From PALSA-693 sp963834725 (lineage in GTDB: Bacteria; Actinomycetota; Acidimicrobiia; Acidimicrobiales; Palsa-688): a stretch of 64,000 nucleotides of DNA. Numbering within the stretch: position 1 is the first letter of the stretch; each line of letters opens with the position of its first letter. Location of the stretch: assembly GCA_963834725.1 (NCBI GenBank), contig CAWICN010000001.1:4402001-4466000 (forward strand), read 5' to 3'. This document shows, in pieces, positions 17,081 through 25,755 of this stretch. The notes under the pieces were generated by a model. It was not told the origin of the DNA. It was given only the letters and a program-made list of their open reading frames with translations, and ran no database searches. A program made the translations under genes and the position numbers.

Positions 17081-18319
17081 GTGTCATCGACGGCCCTGCT
17101 CACTGACCGGTACGAGCTGACCATGCTCGACGCCGCCCTGCAGGCGCGGACGGCCGACACGCCGGCCACCTTCGAGGTCTTCACCCGCCGCCTCCCGCCG
17201 GGGCGCCGTGTCGGCGTGTTCGCCGGCCTGGCCCGGTTCCTCGACGCCCTTCAGTCCTTTTGCTTCGGGCCCGACGAGCTCGAATGGCTGGCCCGAGCCG
17301 GCGTCGTGAGCCCTGGCGCCCTCGAATGGCTGGCCGGGTTCTCCTTCGCCGGCGATGTCCACTCCTATGCCGAGGGCGAGTTGTACACCGATGGCTCGCC
17401 CGTGCTGTGCGTCGAGGCGCCGTTCGGTCAGGCGGTGTTGCTCGAGACACTCGTTCTGTCGATTCTCAACCACGACTCCGCAGTAGCGGCGGCGGCCTCG
17501 CTCATCGCCCAGGCCGCGGGCGACCGCCCGGTGATCGAGATGGGAAGCCGCCGCACCGACCCCGACGCCGCGGTCGCGGCCGCCCGCGCCGCCTACATCG
17601 GCGGATTGGCGTCCACCTCCAACCTGGAAGCGGGTCGGCGGTACGGGATTCCGACCGCGGGCACGGTGGCGCACGCCTTCATCCTGCTGTTCGAGAATGA
17701 GCGGGCGGCCTTTGCAGCCCAGCTTGCGGCGTTCGGGGCGGACACGACCCTTCTCGTCGACACCTACGACGTGGAGACGGGGATCCGGGAGGCTGTCGCC
17801 GCGGCTGGTTCCGGTCTGGGCGCCATTCGGGTGGACTCCGGTGATCTTGGCGCGCTGGCCCGCCGGGCCCGAGAGCTCCTCGACGAGCTCGGTGCCAGCC
17901 AGACCAAAGTGATCGTCACCGGCGATCTCGACGAGCGGACCATCCGGGCGCTCGGCGCGGCACCAGTCGACGGCTACGGGGCCGGAACGGCGGTGGTGAC
18001 GGGGTTGGGCAACCCGACGGCTGGCCTGATCTACAAGTTGGTCTCCGTCGGCGGCCGCGGCGTCGCCAAGCGCTCACCGAGCAAAGCGACCGTCGGCGGG
18101 AGGAAGTGGGCATGGCGGGTGGCGGCGCGGGGGGAGGAGGTGGTGGCTACCAGCCCTGAACCTTCGCCTGAGGGTGGCCGGCCCCTGCAGTCACTGGTGA
18201 TGTCGGGCGGTCGCCGCCAGGACGGCCCGGACCTGGAGCAGGCCCGGGCCTGGCATCAGCAGGTGCTCTCCGAGCTGGCGGAGGGAGAAGCGCTTCGGCT
18301 CGTACGGGTGGATGAGTGA
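17081..18319 (+). CDS. pncB: Nicotinate phosphoribosyltransferase
   Basis: 412-aa enzyme converting nicotinate, PRPP and ATP to nicotinate mononucleotide in NAD salvage. The N-terminus LLTDRYELTMLDAALQ is diagnostic. EMGSRRTDPDAAVAAARAAY and the GGLASTSNLEAGRRYGIPTAGTVAHAFI region give the phosphate-binding and catalytic histidine segment. IRVDSGDLGALARRARELLD and VDGYGAGTAVVTG follow. GTG 17081 is 7 bp after gatD, so it belongs to the murT-gatD transcript. Confidence 0.95.
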   Translation: MSSTALLTDRYELTMLDAALQARTADTPATFEVFTRRLPPGRRVGVFAGLARFLDALQSFCFGPDELEWLARAGVVSPGALEWLAGFSFAGDVHSYAEGELYTDGSPVLCVEAPFGQAVLLETLVLSILNHDSAVAAAASLIAQAAGDRPVIEMGSRRTDPDAAVAAARAAYIGGLASTSNLEAGRRYGIPTAGTVAHAFILLFENERAAFAAQLAAFGADTTLLVDTYDVETGIREAVAAAGSGLGAIRVDSGDLGALARRARELLDELGASQTKVIVTGDLDERTIRALGAAPVDGYGAGTAVVTGLGNPTAGLIYKLVSVGGRGVAKRSPSKATVGGRKWAWRVAARGEEVVATSPEPSPEGGRPLQSLVMSGGRRQDGPDLEQARAWHQQVLSELAEGEALRLVRVDE

Positions 18320-18355
18320 CGGGTGAGGCGCGGCGCGGGACGTCCGCCGACACGA

Positions 18356-19291
18356 CTACCTGGTCCGTTCCCAGAGCTTGATGCCGCCGAGGATGCCGGC
18401 CTGGTTGTCGACGAGGGTGACGTTGGGCGGCAGGTCGGCGGTGATCCGGCGGGAGTTGCCGCCGCCGATGAAACACCAGTCGAAGAACGTGAGCGCCCGG
18501 AACGTCTCGACCGCCTCGAGCACCCGCCGCCGCCATTTCTTGTTTCCGACGGTCCGCCGGGCGGCCTCGCCCAGCTGTTCGTTGTAGGTCCCCCCCTTGC
18601 GGAACGGGGTATGGGAGAACTCGAAGTGTGGCAACAGGTGTCCGTCGAGGAAGAAGGCGGTGCCGACCCCGGTGCCCAGGGTGAGGACAAGCTCCAGACC
18701 CTGGCCGGCGACGACGGCAGAGCCCTGGACGTCGGCGTCGTTGGCCACCTTGGTGGGTTTGCCGAGCGCTTGGGCCAGGTCCGACTCGAGGTCAAAAGAG
18801 TCCCACGCGGCTACCAGCTTGGGCACCGGAATTCCGGCCGGTCCGTCCGGAGAAACGAAGTGGGGTGCCGAGAGAATGCGGCCTTCGCGGACCATCCCCG
18901 GGAAGCCGACCGATACCCGTTCGAACGGAGCCAGTGGTTTGACCAGGTCAACGACGACGGTGGTGAGCTTCTGAGGCGACAGGGGGTAGGGGGTAGGGAT
19001 TCGGATCCGATCCTGCTCCATCTGGCCCATCTCGTCGAGCACGGAGGCCTTGATACCCGTGCCGCCCACGTCGATCGACAGGGTTTTCTTAGAGCGGGCA
19101 CGGCCCGCCTGGCGGCGGTTGGCGCGGGCGGTAGGGCCTGGTTTCGGGGACGCTGGCCCAGAGTCGGCTGACCCGCCCCGGTCGGCTGACACGGACCGGG
19201 CGGGACGCGACGCTGCAGACCGGGGCGTGGCGGTCCTCCTTCGGCGCGGCGCGGTCGGGCCCGGAGTTGCGTCCGGCGTCGAGGTGGCCAT
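18356..19291 (-). CDS. ppgK: Polyphosphate glucokinase (ROK family)
   Basis: 311-aa kinase that phosphorylates glucose using polyphosphate (and often ATP). It holds the phosphate-binding SIDVGGTGIKASVLDEMG near residue 73, the substrate/catalytic segment KVANDADVQGSAVVAGQG, and LVLTLGTGVGTAFFLDG. The long shared stretch HFEFSHTPFRKGGTYNEQLG resembles actinobacterial PpgK. The first 68 residues are a low-complexity Arg/Pro/Thr extension absent from most homologues; the ATG at 19289-19291 may therefore overcall the start. It converges on pncB with 36 bp between. Confidence 0.9.
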   Translation of the reverse strand: MATSTPDATPGPTAPRRRRTATPRSAASRPARSVSADRGGSADSGPASPKPGPTARANRRQAGRARSKKTLSIDVGGTGIKASVLDEMGQMEQDRIRIPTPYPLSPQKLTTVVVDLVKPLAPFERVSVGFPGMVREGRILSAPHFVSPDGPAGIPVPKLVAAWDSFDLESDLAQALGKPTKVANDADVQGSAVVAGQGLELVLTLGTGVGTAFFLDGHLLPHFEFSHTPFRKGGTYNEQLGEAARRTVGNKKWRRRVLEAVETFRALTFFDWCFIGGGNSRRITADLPPNVTLVDNQAGILGGIKLWERTR

Positions 19292-19476
19292 GCCGTAAAC
19301 GTTACCGGTCGAGCCCCTTGGGGCCTCTGCCGGAGCTCAGCCCAGGTGTCTCTTTGGAACTATTTGCGAACTTTTGGAAGTCAGGCTGGCCTAAGGCCTC
19401 AGAAGGGTAGAGAATGGTAGACACCGAGGGGTGGAGGTCGAGGACAGGTGGAGGTCGGAGACAGAGGGGAGGTGAG

Positions 19477-19812
19477 ATGAGCACTCGAGACGAGGCGAGC
19501 CTCAATGCGAGAGAACGGGCCGCGTTGGCCAGTCTCGAGGCCCAGGCGGCCGCCGAGGATCCCGTGCTGGCCCGCCGGCTGCGGGGGTCGAGCCCGTTCC
19601 GCTTCGTCACCAAGATGCCCGGGATCCCGGCCTGGCTCTGGCAGAGCTGGTGGGGTACGCCGGTAGCGCTTCTCGGGCTTGTGCTGGTTGTGTTGAGCCT
19701 TGGCACCGGGTTCGTCGTGGGACTGGTTGGTGCGCTGATGCTGACCGCCGGACTGCGGATGCTGGGTGGTGCCATCCAGGGCCGAGGGAGCGCGAGCAGG
19801 CCTCCCGGCTAG
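19477..19812 (+). CDS. DUF3040 membrane protein
   Basis: 111-aa protein with the DUF3040 layout: a short acidic helix with LNARERAALASLEAQAAAEDP, a linker and two closely spaced membrane helices at residues about 58-95. This family is widespread in actinobacteria and has no established function. The ATG follows a GGAGGTGAG ribosome-binding site, so the start is secure. No operon partner is evident. Confidence 0.85.
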   Translation: MSTRDEASLNARERAALASLEAQAAAEDPVLARRLRGSSPFRFVTKMPGIPAWLWQSWWGTPVALLGLVLVVLSLGTGFVVGLVGALMLTAGLRMLGGAIQGRGSASRPPG

Positions 19813-19873
19813 ACAGGCCGGTTGCTGACGGCCCCGGGAGGCTGGTGATCAGTCCCTGCCGGCGCGGGAGCTG

Positions 19874-20515
19874 CTAGCCACCCCTGGAGAAGAAGCCACG
19901 GCCGCCGTTGCCCCCGGCAGTGCTGACGCCCTGAGCCGTGGCTCGCACCGAGGTAGCCGTGACCGCTCCGTTGGACGCTTTCGAACCCTGCACGACCACG
20001 GTGTCGCCCGTCTGGAGTCCGGTCAGGCTGGAATTGGCGGTGCGCGTAACCGGGACCGACGGCCCCACGACCACCTTGACCAAGGCGCCGGTAGCGTCGG
20101 TCACATATAGGATGTTGCCCCGCACCCCGGTCACGATTCCGCTGGTGGCGCTGGCCGCACCCCCAAAGGCTCCTGCTCCGGGGAACCCTGCTCCTGTACC
20201 GCCTGCGGTCGATCCGCGGCCGGCCCGGGTTGCCGCCAGCCGGCTGGCGAGGGCGCTCAGCGCGCTGGACCCGGAAGACGACCCCGAATGGTGCTTCTCG
20301 GCCAGTGCACCACCCCAGAACCCACCCGCCAGCACGACCAGGGCGAGGAGCACCGCGGTGGGAGCGTTCAGCCGCAGGCCCGATCGCGCCCTACCGGACG
20401 ACCACTCGTCGTCGGGATCATCCGGGTGGATTGCGACCTCGGCGGTCGCGGGCTCCTCGGTGGGCGACTCGTCGGTGAGCTCGGACACGATTGCTACCTC
20501 CTGACTACTACTCAT
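19874..20515 (-). CDS. Membrane-anchored DUF5666-type protein, last gene of the ABC operon
   Basis: 213-aa protein with an acidic N-terminal cytoplasmic segment, one membrane helix (TAVLLALVVLAGGFWGGALA, residues about 52-71), a Gly/Ser linker and an extracytoplasmic small beta domain (TSGIVTGVRGNILYVTDATG, then LQTGDTVVVQGSKASNGAVT) of the DUF5666/OB-like type. The ATG at 20513-20515 overlaps the 3' end of the permease gene by 8 bp. As part of the lipoprotein-adaptor-ATPase-permease operon it may sit with the transporter outside the cell. Its role is unknown. Confidence 0.75.
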   Translation of the reverse strand: MSSSQEVAIVSELTDESPTEEPATAEVAIHPDDPDDEWSSGRARSGLRLNAPTAVLLALVVLAGGFWGGALAEKHHSGSSSGSSALSALASRLAATRAGRGSTAGGTGAGFPGAGAFGGAASATSGIVTGVRGNILYVTDATGALVKVVVGPSVPVTRTANSSLTGLQTGDTVVVQGSKASNGAVTATSVRATAQGVSTAGGNGGRGFFSRGG

Positions 20516-21731
20516 GCCGAAGGGCGTCGATGGGACGGAGCGACGCGGCGCGGTTGGCGGGATAGAACCCGAAGAACACACCGACGGCTACCGCTACGAG
20601 GAAAGCTTCGATGATCGAGGCGGGGGCCACGACCGGCTGCACCCCCACGATGCGGAAGCGCGCTCCGATCAGGCCGACCACCACTCCGGCGATCCCGCCC
20701 AGCAGAGAGAGTATGACTGCCTCCGTCAGAAACTGCCCGAGGATCGCACCCCGTGGCGCCCCGATGGCCTTGCGAATGCCGATCTCGCGGGTGCGCTCGG
20801 TGACGGTGACCAGCATGATGTTCATGATCCCGATCCCGCCGACCAGGAGGCTGATGGCCGCCACCGCGCCGAGGAGGACGGTAAACGTCTGGTTGGTCGA
20901 GGCGCTGGTCGCCAGCAGCGAGTCCTCGTTGATGAGGGTGAAGGGGAGGTTGGCGACGCTGGTCTGGTTGTCAGAGGCCAGGATGTCGGCCGCCTCGTTT
21001 TCGGCGTTGTCGACACTCCTGGAGGACGTGGCCTGCACGATCAACTCGTTGAAGCTGGTGACGTAGCCGGTGAGCTGATCCTCGGCTGAGGTGTAGGGGA
21101 CGATGGCGATGTCGTTGAGATCGGCCCCGCCGCTCGACCCTTTGCTCGCCAGCACGCCGACCACCTGAAATCGGGTGGAACCGAAGCTGATCTGCGTACC
21201 GATCGGGTTCTGGCCCGGGTCGTAGAGGTTGGTTACCAGGTCCTGGCCGATGACGACCACGAGCCCATGAGTGGTGACATCGGCGTTGGTCAGTTGCCGA
21301 CCGGCCTCGACCTGGTAGTCCTCGGCGCCCAGGTAGGTGGGTGTGGTCCCGGTCACCGTGACCGAAGTCGAGGCCGAGCCGTAGTCCGCGGTCTCACTGG
21401 CGGTCACAACCGGAGAGACGCTCGCGATGTCAGGGGCCTGGGCCGGATCCTGGAGCTGGGCGACGTCCGAGGCAGTGATCGTGGCCGGGCGGACCTGGGT
21501 GCCACCGGTAGCCGGTCCTCGGCCGAACCGGCCCCGGTTGACGATGGTGATGGTGTTGGTGCCGAGCAGCTTGATGCGGTTCTGAACCGCCTGCGACGAC
21601 CCGGTGCCCACCGCCACCAGGATGATGACGGCGCCCACGCCGATGAGAATGCCGAGCACGGTCAGGGCGGAACGGAGCTTGTTGGCCGACAGGCCCCGAA
21701 GGGCGGACCGGACGTTGTCGGCCCAGGTCAT
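20508..21731 (-). CDS. ABC transporter permease, MacB/FtsX type
   Basis: 407-aa permease with one N-terminal helix (LTVLGILIGVGAVIILVAVG), a large extracytoplasmic MacB-PCD domain of about 230 residues, and three C-terminal helices of the FtsX fold (VGGIGIMNIMLVTVTERTRE, then GIRKAIGAPRGAILGQFLTE). This is the MacB arrangement with the ATPase on a separate chain. The ATG at 21729-21731 overlaps the ATPase stop (ATGA). It likely couples ATP hydrolysis to export or extrusion of an unidentified substrate via the neighbouring adaptor. Confidence 0.92.
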   Translation of the reverse strand: MTWADNVRSALRGLSANKLRSALTVLGILIGVGAVIILVAVGTGSSQAVQNRIKLLGTNTITIVNRGRFGRGPATGGTQVRPATITASDVAQLQDPAQAPDIASVSPVVTASETADYGSASTSVTVTGTTPTYLGAEDYQVEAGRQLTNADVTTHGLVVVIGQDLVTNLYDPGQNPIGTQISFGSTRFQVVGVLASKGSSGGADLNDIAIVPYTSAEDQLTGYVTSFNELIVQATSSRSVDNAENEAADILASDNQTSVANLPFTLINEDSLLATSASTNQTFTVLLGAVAAISLLVGGIGIMNIMLVTVTERTREIGIRKAIGAPRGAILGQFLTEAVILSLLGGIAGVVVGLIGARFRIVGVQPVVAPASIIEAFLVAVAVGVFFGFYPANRAASLRPIDALRHE

Positions 21732-22480
21732 GAGGCCGGCCTCATAATCGGACGAGGCCCGAACTCGGTGAGAGCGGCTGTGTCCGCGACGATCGAGCCG
21801 TCGCGCATTCGCACCACCCGCTGCGCCCAACGGGCGATGTCCGCCTCGTGGGTGATGAGCACGACGGTCCGCCCGGCGGCGTGAAGGTCGGCGAAGACCG
21901 ACATCACTTCCTCGCTGGAACGGGTGTCCAGGTTCCCTGTCGGTTCGTCGGCGAGAACGAGGGACGGGTTGGTGACGATGGCCCGCGCCACGGCCGCCCG
22001 TTGTTGTTGGCCGCCCGACAGCTCGTTCGGCAGATGCCCCATACGATCGGTCATGCCGACCTGGGCCAGGGCAGCCTCGGCCTCTTCACGTCGGGCTTTG
22101 GCCTTGACCCCTGCGTACATCAGCGGCAGCTCCACGTTCGCCAGGGCGGTCGTGCGGGGGATCAGGTTGAAGCTCTGAAACACGAAGCCGATCTTGCGGT
22201 TGCGCACCTGGGCGAGGGCCAGCTCGTCGAGGTGGCGGACGTCGACGCCGTCCAGCCAGTAGCGACCGGAGGAGGGGATGTCGAGGCAGCCGATGATGTT
22301 CATGAGGGTGGTCTTGCCCGACCCGGAGGCGCCCATCACGGCCACAAACTCGCCCGGCTCGACCACCAGGGACACGCCCCGTAGCGCCTCGACGTCGATC
22401 TGGCCCAGCCGGTAGGTCTTCGTGATGTTGCGAAGGGCGATGACGGGCGCGGGCAACCTCTGCCCGGCGTCGGTGAGCAT
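21728..22480 (-). CDS. ABC transporter ATP-binding protein (MacB/LolD-like)
   Basis: 250-aa ATPase. Walker A GASGSGKTTLMNIIGCLD lies near residue 50, the Q-loop in FVFQSFNLIPRTTALANVEL, the ABC signature in LSGGQQQRAAVARAI, Walker B in LVLADEPTGNLDT and the switch His in LITHEAD. These are typical of the MacB/LolD class that pairs with FtsX-type permeases. Its start overlaps the adaptor stop by one base, and its stop overlaps the permease start by four. Confidence 0.95.
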   Translation of the reverse strand: MLTDAGQRLPAPVIALRNITKTYRLGQIDVEALRGVSLVVEPGEFVAVMGASGSGKTTLMNIIGCLDIPSSGRYWLDGVDVRHLDELALAQVRNRKIGFVFQSFNLIPRTTALANVELPLMYAGVKAKARREEAEAALAQVGMTDRMGHLPNELSGGQQQRAAVARAIVTNPSLVLADEPTGNLDTRSSEEVMSVFADLHAAGRTVVLITHEADIARWAQRVVRMRDGSIVADTAALTEFGPRPIMRPAS

Positions 22481-24303
22481 CAGCCGCCCCTCGTAAAGGC
22501 GCCGCCGCCGCCAAAGGCACCGCCGCCACCACCACCGAAGAAGCCGCCACCTCCTCCGAGGGCCCCCGTTCCCGTCCCTGTCCCGGTGCCCGTCCGGGCC
22601 GCCCCGGTGGTGCCGACGCTGGCCGATGGCTCGACCACGACCTCACCGGCGGAAAGGCCAGAGCTGATCTGGGTGTCGGTGTCACCGGCCAGACCGGTCG
22701 TGACGGTCTGGGTGGTCTGTTTGCCGTTCTTGAGCACGGTCACGGTGGAAAACCGCCCGGTCGTCGTGATCGCCGACGTCGGCAATTCCAGCACGTTGTT
22801 CGCCGACGCCACGGTCACCGACACGTTCGCAGTCATCCCGGGCTTCACATCGTTCGGCGGGCTCGTGAGGCCGACGGTGACGTCATAGGTCACGACGTTG
22901 CTCACGACGGTGGATACCGGGCTCAACGCAGTGACCTTGCCGGGTACCGCGGTGCCGGTGAGGGCGCTCAGGGTGATGGTGGCGGGCTGCCCGGTTTTGA
23001 TCTTGACGGCGTCGGCCTCGGCGAATCCGGCCACCACCTCCAGGCTGGACACGTTGGACAGGGTCAGGAATGGAGAGGACGAACCCGAACCCGACGAGCC
23101 GGATCCCGTCCCGCCCGAGCCGCTTCCACTCGAGCCGCTTCCGCCTGACCCCCCGGCGCCGCCTGATCCCCCGGCTCCGGCCGACCCCCCGGCTCCGCCC
23201 GACCCCCCGGTGCCGCCTGAGCCGCCCGAGGACGAGCCGGATCCCGACGACGAGCCCGGAGTGGCTGCGCTGTTGCCTCCACCGTTGACAGTCTGGCCGA
23301 CGGCCCCGTTCAGGGCGGTGACCGTCCCGGCAAACGGGGCGGTCAGGGTGGTCTCCGACAGGGTCTTCTGATCCTGGGTCACGGTCGCCTGGGCCTGGGT
23401 GATCGACGCCTGGTCCTGCCAGATGGCGGCCGGGTTGACGTAGCGCTTGGCCTCAATGGAGAGCTGATCCTGGGTCAGGGCCTGCTGCGCCTGGGTTAGC
23501 GCGTTCTGATCCTCGGTTACTGCCTGTTGGTCGCCGGTCACCGCAGCGCAGCCGCTTCCCGACGACGACTCGGTGCCAGTGGTGTTGGCAGTGCTCCCGG
23601 CTGACCCGGTGCTACCGGTGTTCCCGGTTTCGGTCGCCCCGCCCGAACCGATCGTACCGGTCGTGGTCGACGAACCAGGTGCTGTCGGCCTGGGGCCCGA
23701 GGATCCAGCTGAGCCGGCGGTCCCGCTCGAGCCGCTCGTCTCGCCAGAACCGCTCGGGCCAGAGCCGGTGCTCCCGATCGAGCCGGAGTTCAGCGGATCG
23801 GCTGCGCACACCGCCTGGTCGGTTGCCAGCTTCTGCTGGGCGGTGGCGAGCGCCGTCTGCGCCGCCGAGATCTGCTGATCAGCGCCGTTGATGGTGGCGG
23901 AGTCCTGCGCCTCCTGGGGCGGTGTTTCCCCCCCGGCCTGGGCCTGCGCCAGGGTGTCCTGGGCGGCGGTGAGGTTGTCCTGAGCGGCGGTCAGGGCGGC
24001 CTTAGCCGGGCCCGGATCGACGGTACCCAACACCTGGCCGGCGTTGACATGCTGGCCAAGCGCAACGTCGACCGCAGTCACCGTCCCGCTCGTCGCGAAG
24101 GTCACGTTTTCGCTCTCGGCCGCGGAGACGTTTCCGCTCGCGGAGACGGTCGATTGGACGGTGCCCATCGTTGCCGTGACCGTCCGGGGGCTGGCGTGGG
24201 CCGAGTTCTTGTGGAAGATGGTGTTGGCGCCGAGCAGTGCCAGCACGGCCACGACCACTGCGAGCGTGCCGTTGATCAGCCAGAACCGGTGGCGCCCGTT
24301 CAT
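22480..24303 (-). CDS. MacA/HlyD-type membrane fusion protein with large Gly/Ser-rich inserts
   Basis: 607-aa adaptor anchored by an N-terminal helix (residues about 9-28). It has half-lipoyl motifs on either side (GTVTAVDVALGQHVNAGQVL and LTAPFAGTVTALNGAVGQTV) and a Gln/Ala-rich helical hairpin between them (AAQDNLTAAQDTLAQAQAGG, then LTQAQQALTQDQLS). Beta-barrel and membrane-proximal domains follow (PATITLSALTGTAVPGKVTA). Two Gly/Ser/Thr-rich inserts (residues about 170-250 and 345-405), absent from ordinary MacA, make it about 200 aa too long. A glycine-rich C-tail ends it. The inserts are visible as simple-sequence DNA at 23060-23270 and 23560-23790. Confidence 0.85.
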   Translation of the reverse strand: MNGRHRFWLINGTLAVVVAVLALLGANTIFHKNSAHASPRTVTATMGTVQSTVSASGNVSAAESENVTFATSGTVTAVDVALGQHVNAGQVLGTVDPGPAKAALTAAQDNLTAAQDTLAQAQAGGETPPQEAQDSATINGADQQISAAQTALATAQQKLATDQAVCAADPLNSGSIGSTGSGPSGSGETSGSSGTAGSAGSSGPRPTAPGSSTTTGTIGSGGATETGNTGSTGSAGSTANTTGTESSSGSGCAAVTGDQQAVTEDQNALTQAQQALTQDQLSIEAKRYVNPAAIWQDQASITQAQATVTQDQKTLSETTLTAPFAGTVTALNGAVGQTVNGGGNSAATPGSSSGSGSSSGGSGGTGGSGGAGGSAGAGGSGGAGGSGGSGSSGSGSGGTGSGSSGSGSSSPFLTLSNVSSLEVVAGFAEADAVKIKTGQPATITLSALTGTAVPGKVTALSPVSTVVSNVVTYDVTVGLTSPPNDVKPGMTANVSVTVASANNVLELPTSAITTTGRFSTVTVLKNGKQTTQTVTTGLAGDTDTQISSGLSAGEVVVEPSASVGTTGAARTGTGTGTGTGALGGGGGFFGGGGGGAFGGGGAFTRGG

Positions 24304-25091
24304 GCGCTGGCGGGCCTGGTCGTGCTCGACGTGCTACCGGGCCGGCTCGGGAGCAGGCTGGCGCAGGCCTTCGCAGCAGCCTGGAAATCCGGGTTGTTCC
24401 TGAGCTGGGCGAAGCCGTTCCCGCGCCCGGCGCCCCCCGTCGAGGGGGGCTGGCCGGGCGTGGTGGTCGGGGTCGTCGGCAAGGTCACGCCGTGGATCTT
24501 GAGGCAGTTGCGGTAGGCGGCCGCCTCGGCGCTGTTCAGCCCGCCGCCGAAGTCGCCGAAGCCGCCGAAGCCGCCGGTCGGGCGGAGGCTGGCGCAGTCC
24601 TGGAAGGCCCTCTGGTATTGGGGTGGAATGGTTGGCCGGGACCTGGTCGGCCCCGAGCCGCTCGCAGCTGACCCGCTCGCAGCTGAGCCGTTCGCAGCTG
24701 AGCCGTTCGCACCGGGGCCGTTCGTGCCGGGGCCGCTCGCACCGGTGCCGCTCGCACCGGTGCCACTCGAACCTGAGCCGCTCGAACCGCTGTGGCCCGA
24801 GGCGGGCCCTGGCCCCCGGCGGCCGAACAGCCCGGCTCCGACTGGCACGCCATGGCTCGTCAGGCATTGGGTGTACCTGGCGAACGAGGCCGACCCTGAC
24901 GACCCTGAGGACCCCGCCGGCGCTGTCCCCCGACCAGTGGTCGTCGGAGGCTTCGTGGTTGTCGGAGCGGCGCTCGACGAAGACGATCCGCCGCCGCACG
25001 CGCCGAGCAGGACCGACAGCCCCAGAACCGGAAGCAACGCCAGGAGCCAGCTACCGGCGCGATGGCGTGTCGACGCAGGGGTGCAGTTCAC
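24300..25091 (-). CDS. Low-complexity lipoprotein, first gene of the ABC operon
   Basis: 263-aa secreted lipoprotein. The signal ends in the lipobox LLGAC at about residue 32, followed by a poly-Ser/Thr stretch. Two short Cys-containing motifs (FARYTQCLTSHGVPVG and AAAYRNCLKIHGVTLP) share the pattern Y-x-x-C-L-x-x-H-G-V and are separated by a Gly/Ser/Ala/Asn repeat region. A third Cys lies in FQDCASLRPTG and a fourth in AAAKACASLLPSR. The duplicated YxxCLxxHGV unit suggests a ligand- or metal-binding repeat; that is inference. The start is a GTG, and its stop overlaps the adaptor start. Confidence 0.75.
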   Translation of the reverse strand: MNCTPASTRHRAGSWLLALLPVLGLSVLLGACGGGSSSSSAAPTTTKPPTTTGRGTAPAGSSGSSGSASFARYTQCLTSHGVPVGAGLFGRRGPGPASGHSGSSGSGSSGTGASGTGASGPGTNGPGANGSAANGSAASGSAASGSGPTRSRPTIPPQYQRAFQDCASLRPTGGFGGFGDFGGGLNSAEAAAYRNCLKIHGVTLPTTPTTTPGQPPSTGGAGRGNGFAQLRNNPDFQAAAKACASLLPSRPGSTSSTTRPASA

Positions 25092-25755
25092 GTGGGTACT
25101 TCAGCGCGCCGACATGAACACGATCTCGGAATCACCTAAGAGTTCGATCAGAACGACGGGTGGCTCGCCGGAATCTATGCTGCCATCCTCAGCGCGTCTC
25201 AGGAACGAGCGATAAAACCCGGACTGGCTTGCCCCCGACCCCGACCCCGACAGGAGACTTGATTGCGCAATCCGGTTTTCGGTCGCGATGGCTGCTTCAG
25301 CTGGGCGACCGCCCTGCGTCGGTCTGCTGCCGAACATCACGTCGGACTCCCCGGCCCGTACGACCCAGTTCATAACGACAGGGACAACTTGGCCTGGCGG
25401 CTGCCTGGCTTTATCCCGCGGCAGTTTGGCGCCGAGCGCCGTGTGGAGAGCCTGGTCGCGATCAGGCCGCGGACCGAGCGAGTGACCGCCTGGGCTAGCC
25501 TGACGGGGAACCGGCTCGACCGGTTTTGGCGGGCGACCTGTGCGACGCCCGGTTCGTCGACGAGATGATGCCGGACTTCCACCCCACCAACGTGTCCGTC
25601 GCCGAGCCGAGCTCATCACCGTACTCGATGCCATTCGCCGATTAGCCCATTCGCCGATTAGATGGACCAGGAGCACCCTGTGCAAATCGAGACCAACAAG
25701 GTGGTGGGCAACCTCATTGCGCTCGCGGCCACCTCATGAGGTCTCTCTGCCCAGA
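25092..25755. other. Gap of about 660 bp upstream of the ABC operon and GT-C gene; no convincing gene
   Basis: Several overlapping frames stay open here, but none shows a family motif, a good ribosome-binding site or consistent third-position bias. The segment should contain the promoter of the minus-strand ABC operon near 25092-25200. Simple repeats occur: CCCCGA units around 25238-25254 and a duplicated 15-mer at 25631-25661. Confidence 0.5.
25631..25661 (+). repeat. Tandem duplication of CCATTCGCCGATTAG
   Basis: The 15-mer CCATTCGCCGATTAG occurs at 25631-25645 and again, preceded by one C, at 25647-25661. The copies are identical, consistent with a recent slippage-type duplication in noncoding DNA. 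Confidence 0.9.

Noticed and set aside
15310..17184. 624-aa minus-strand ORF opposite murT-gatD
   Set aside because: Antisense shadow of conserved murT and gatD; no motif of its own.
25101..25685. Long minus-strand and plus-strand frames in the gap before the GT-C gene
   Set aside because: No family motif, ribosome-binding site or codon pattern supports either; high GC keeps frames open by chance.
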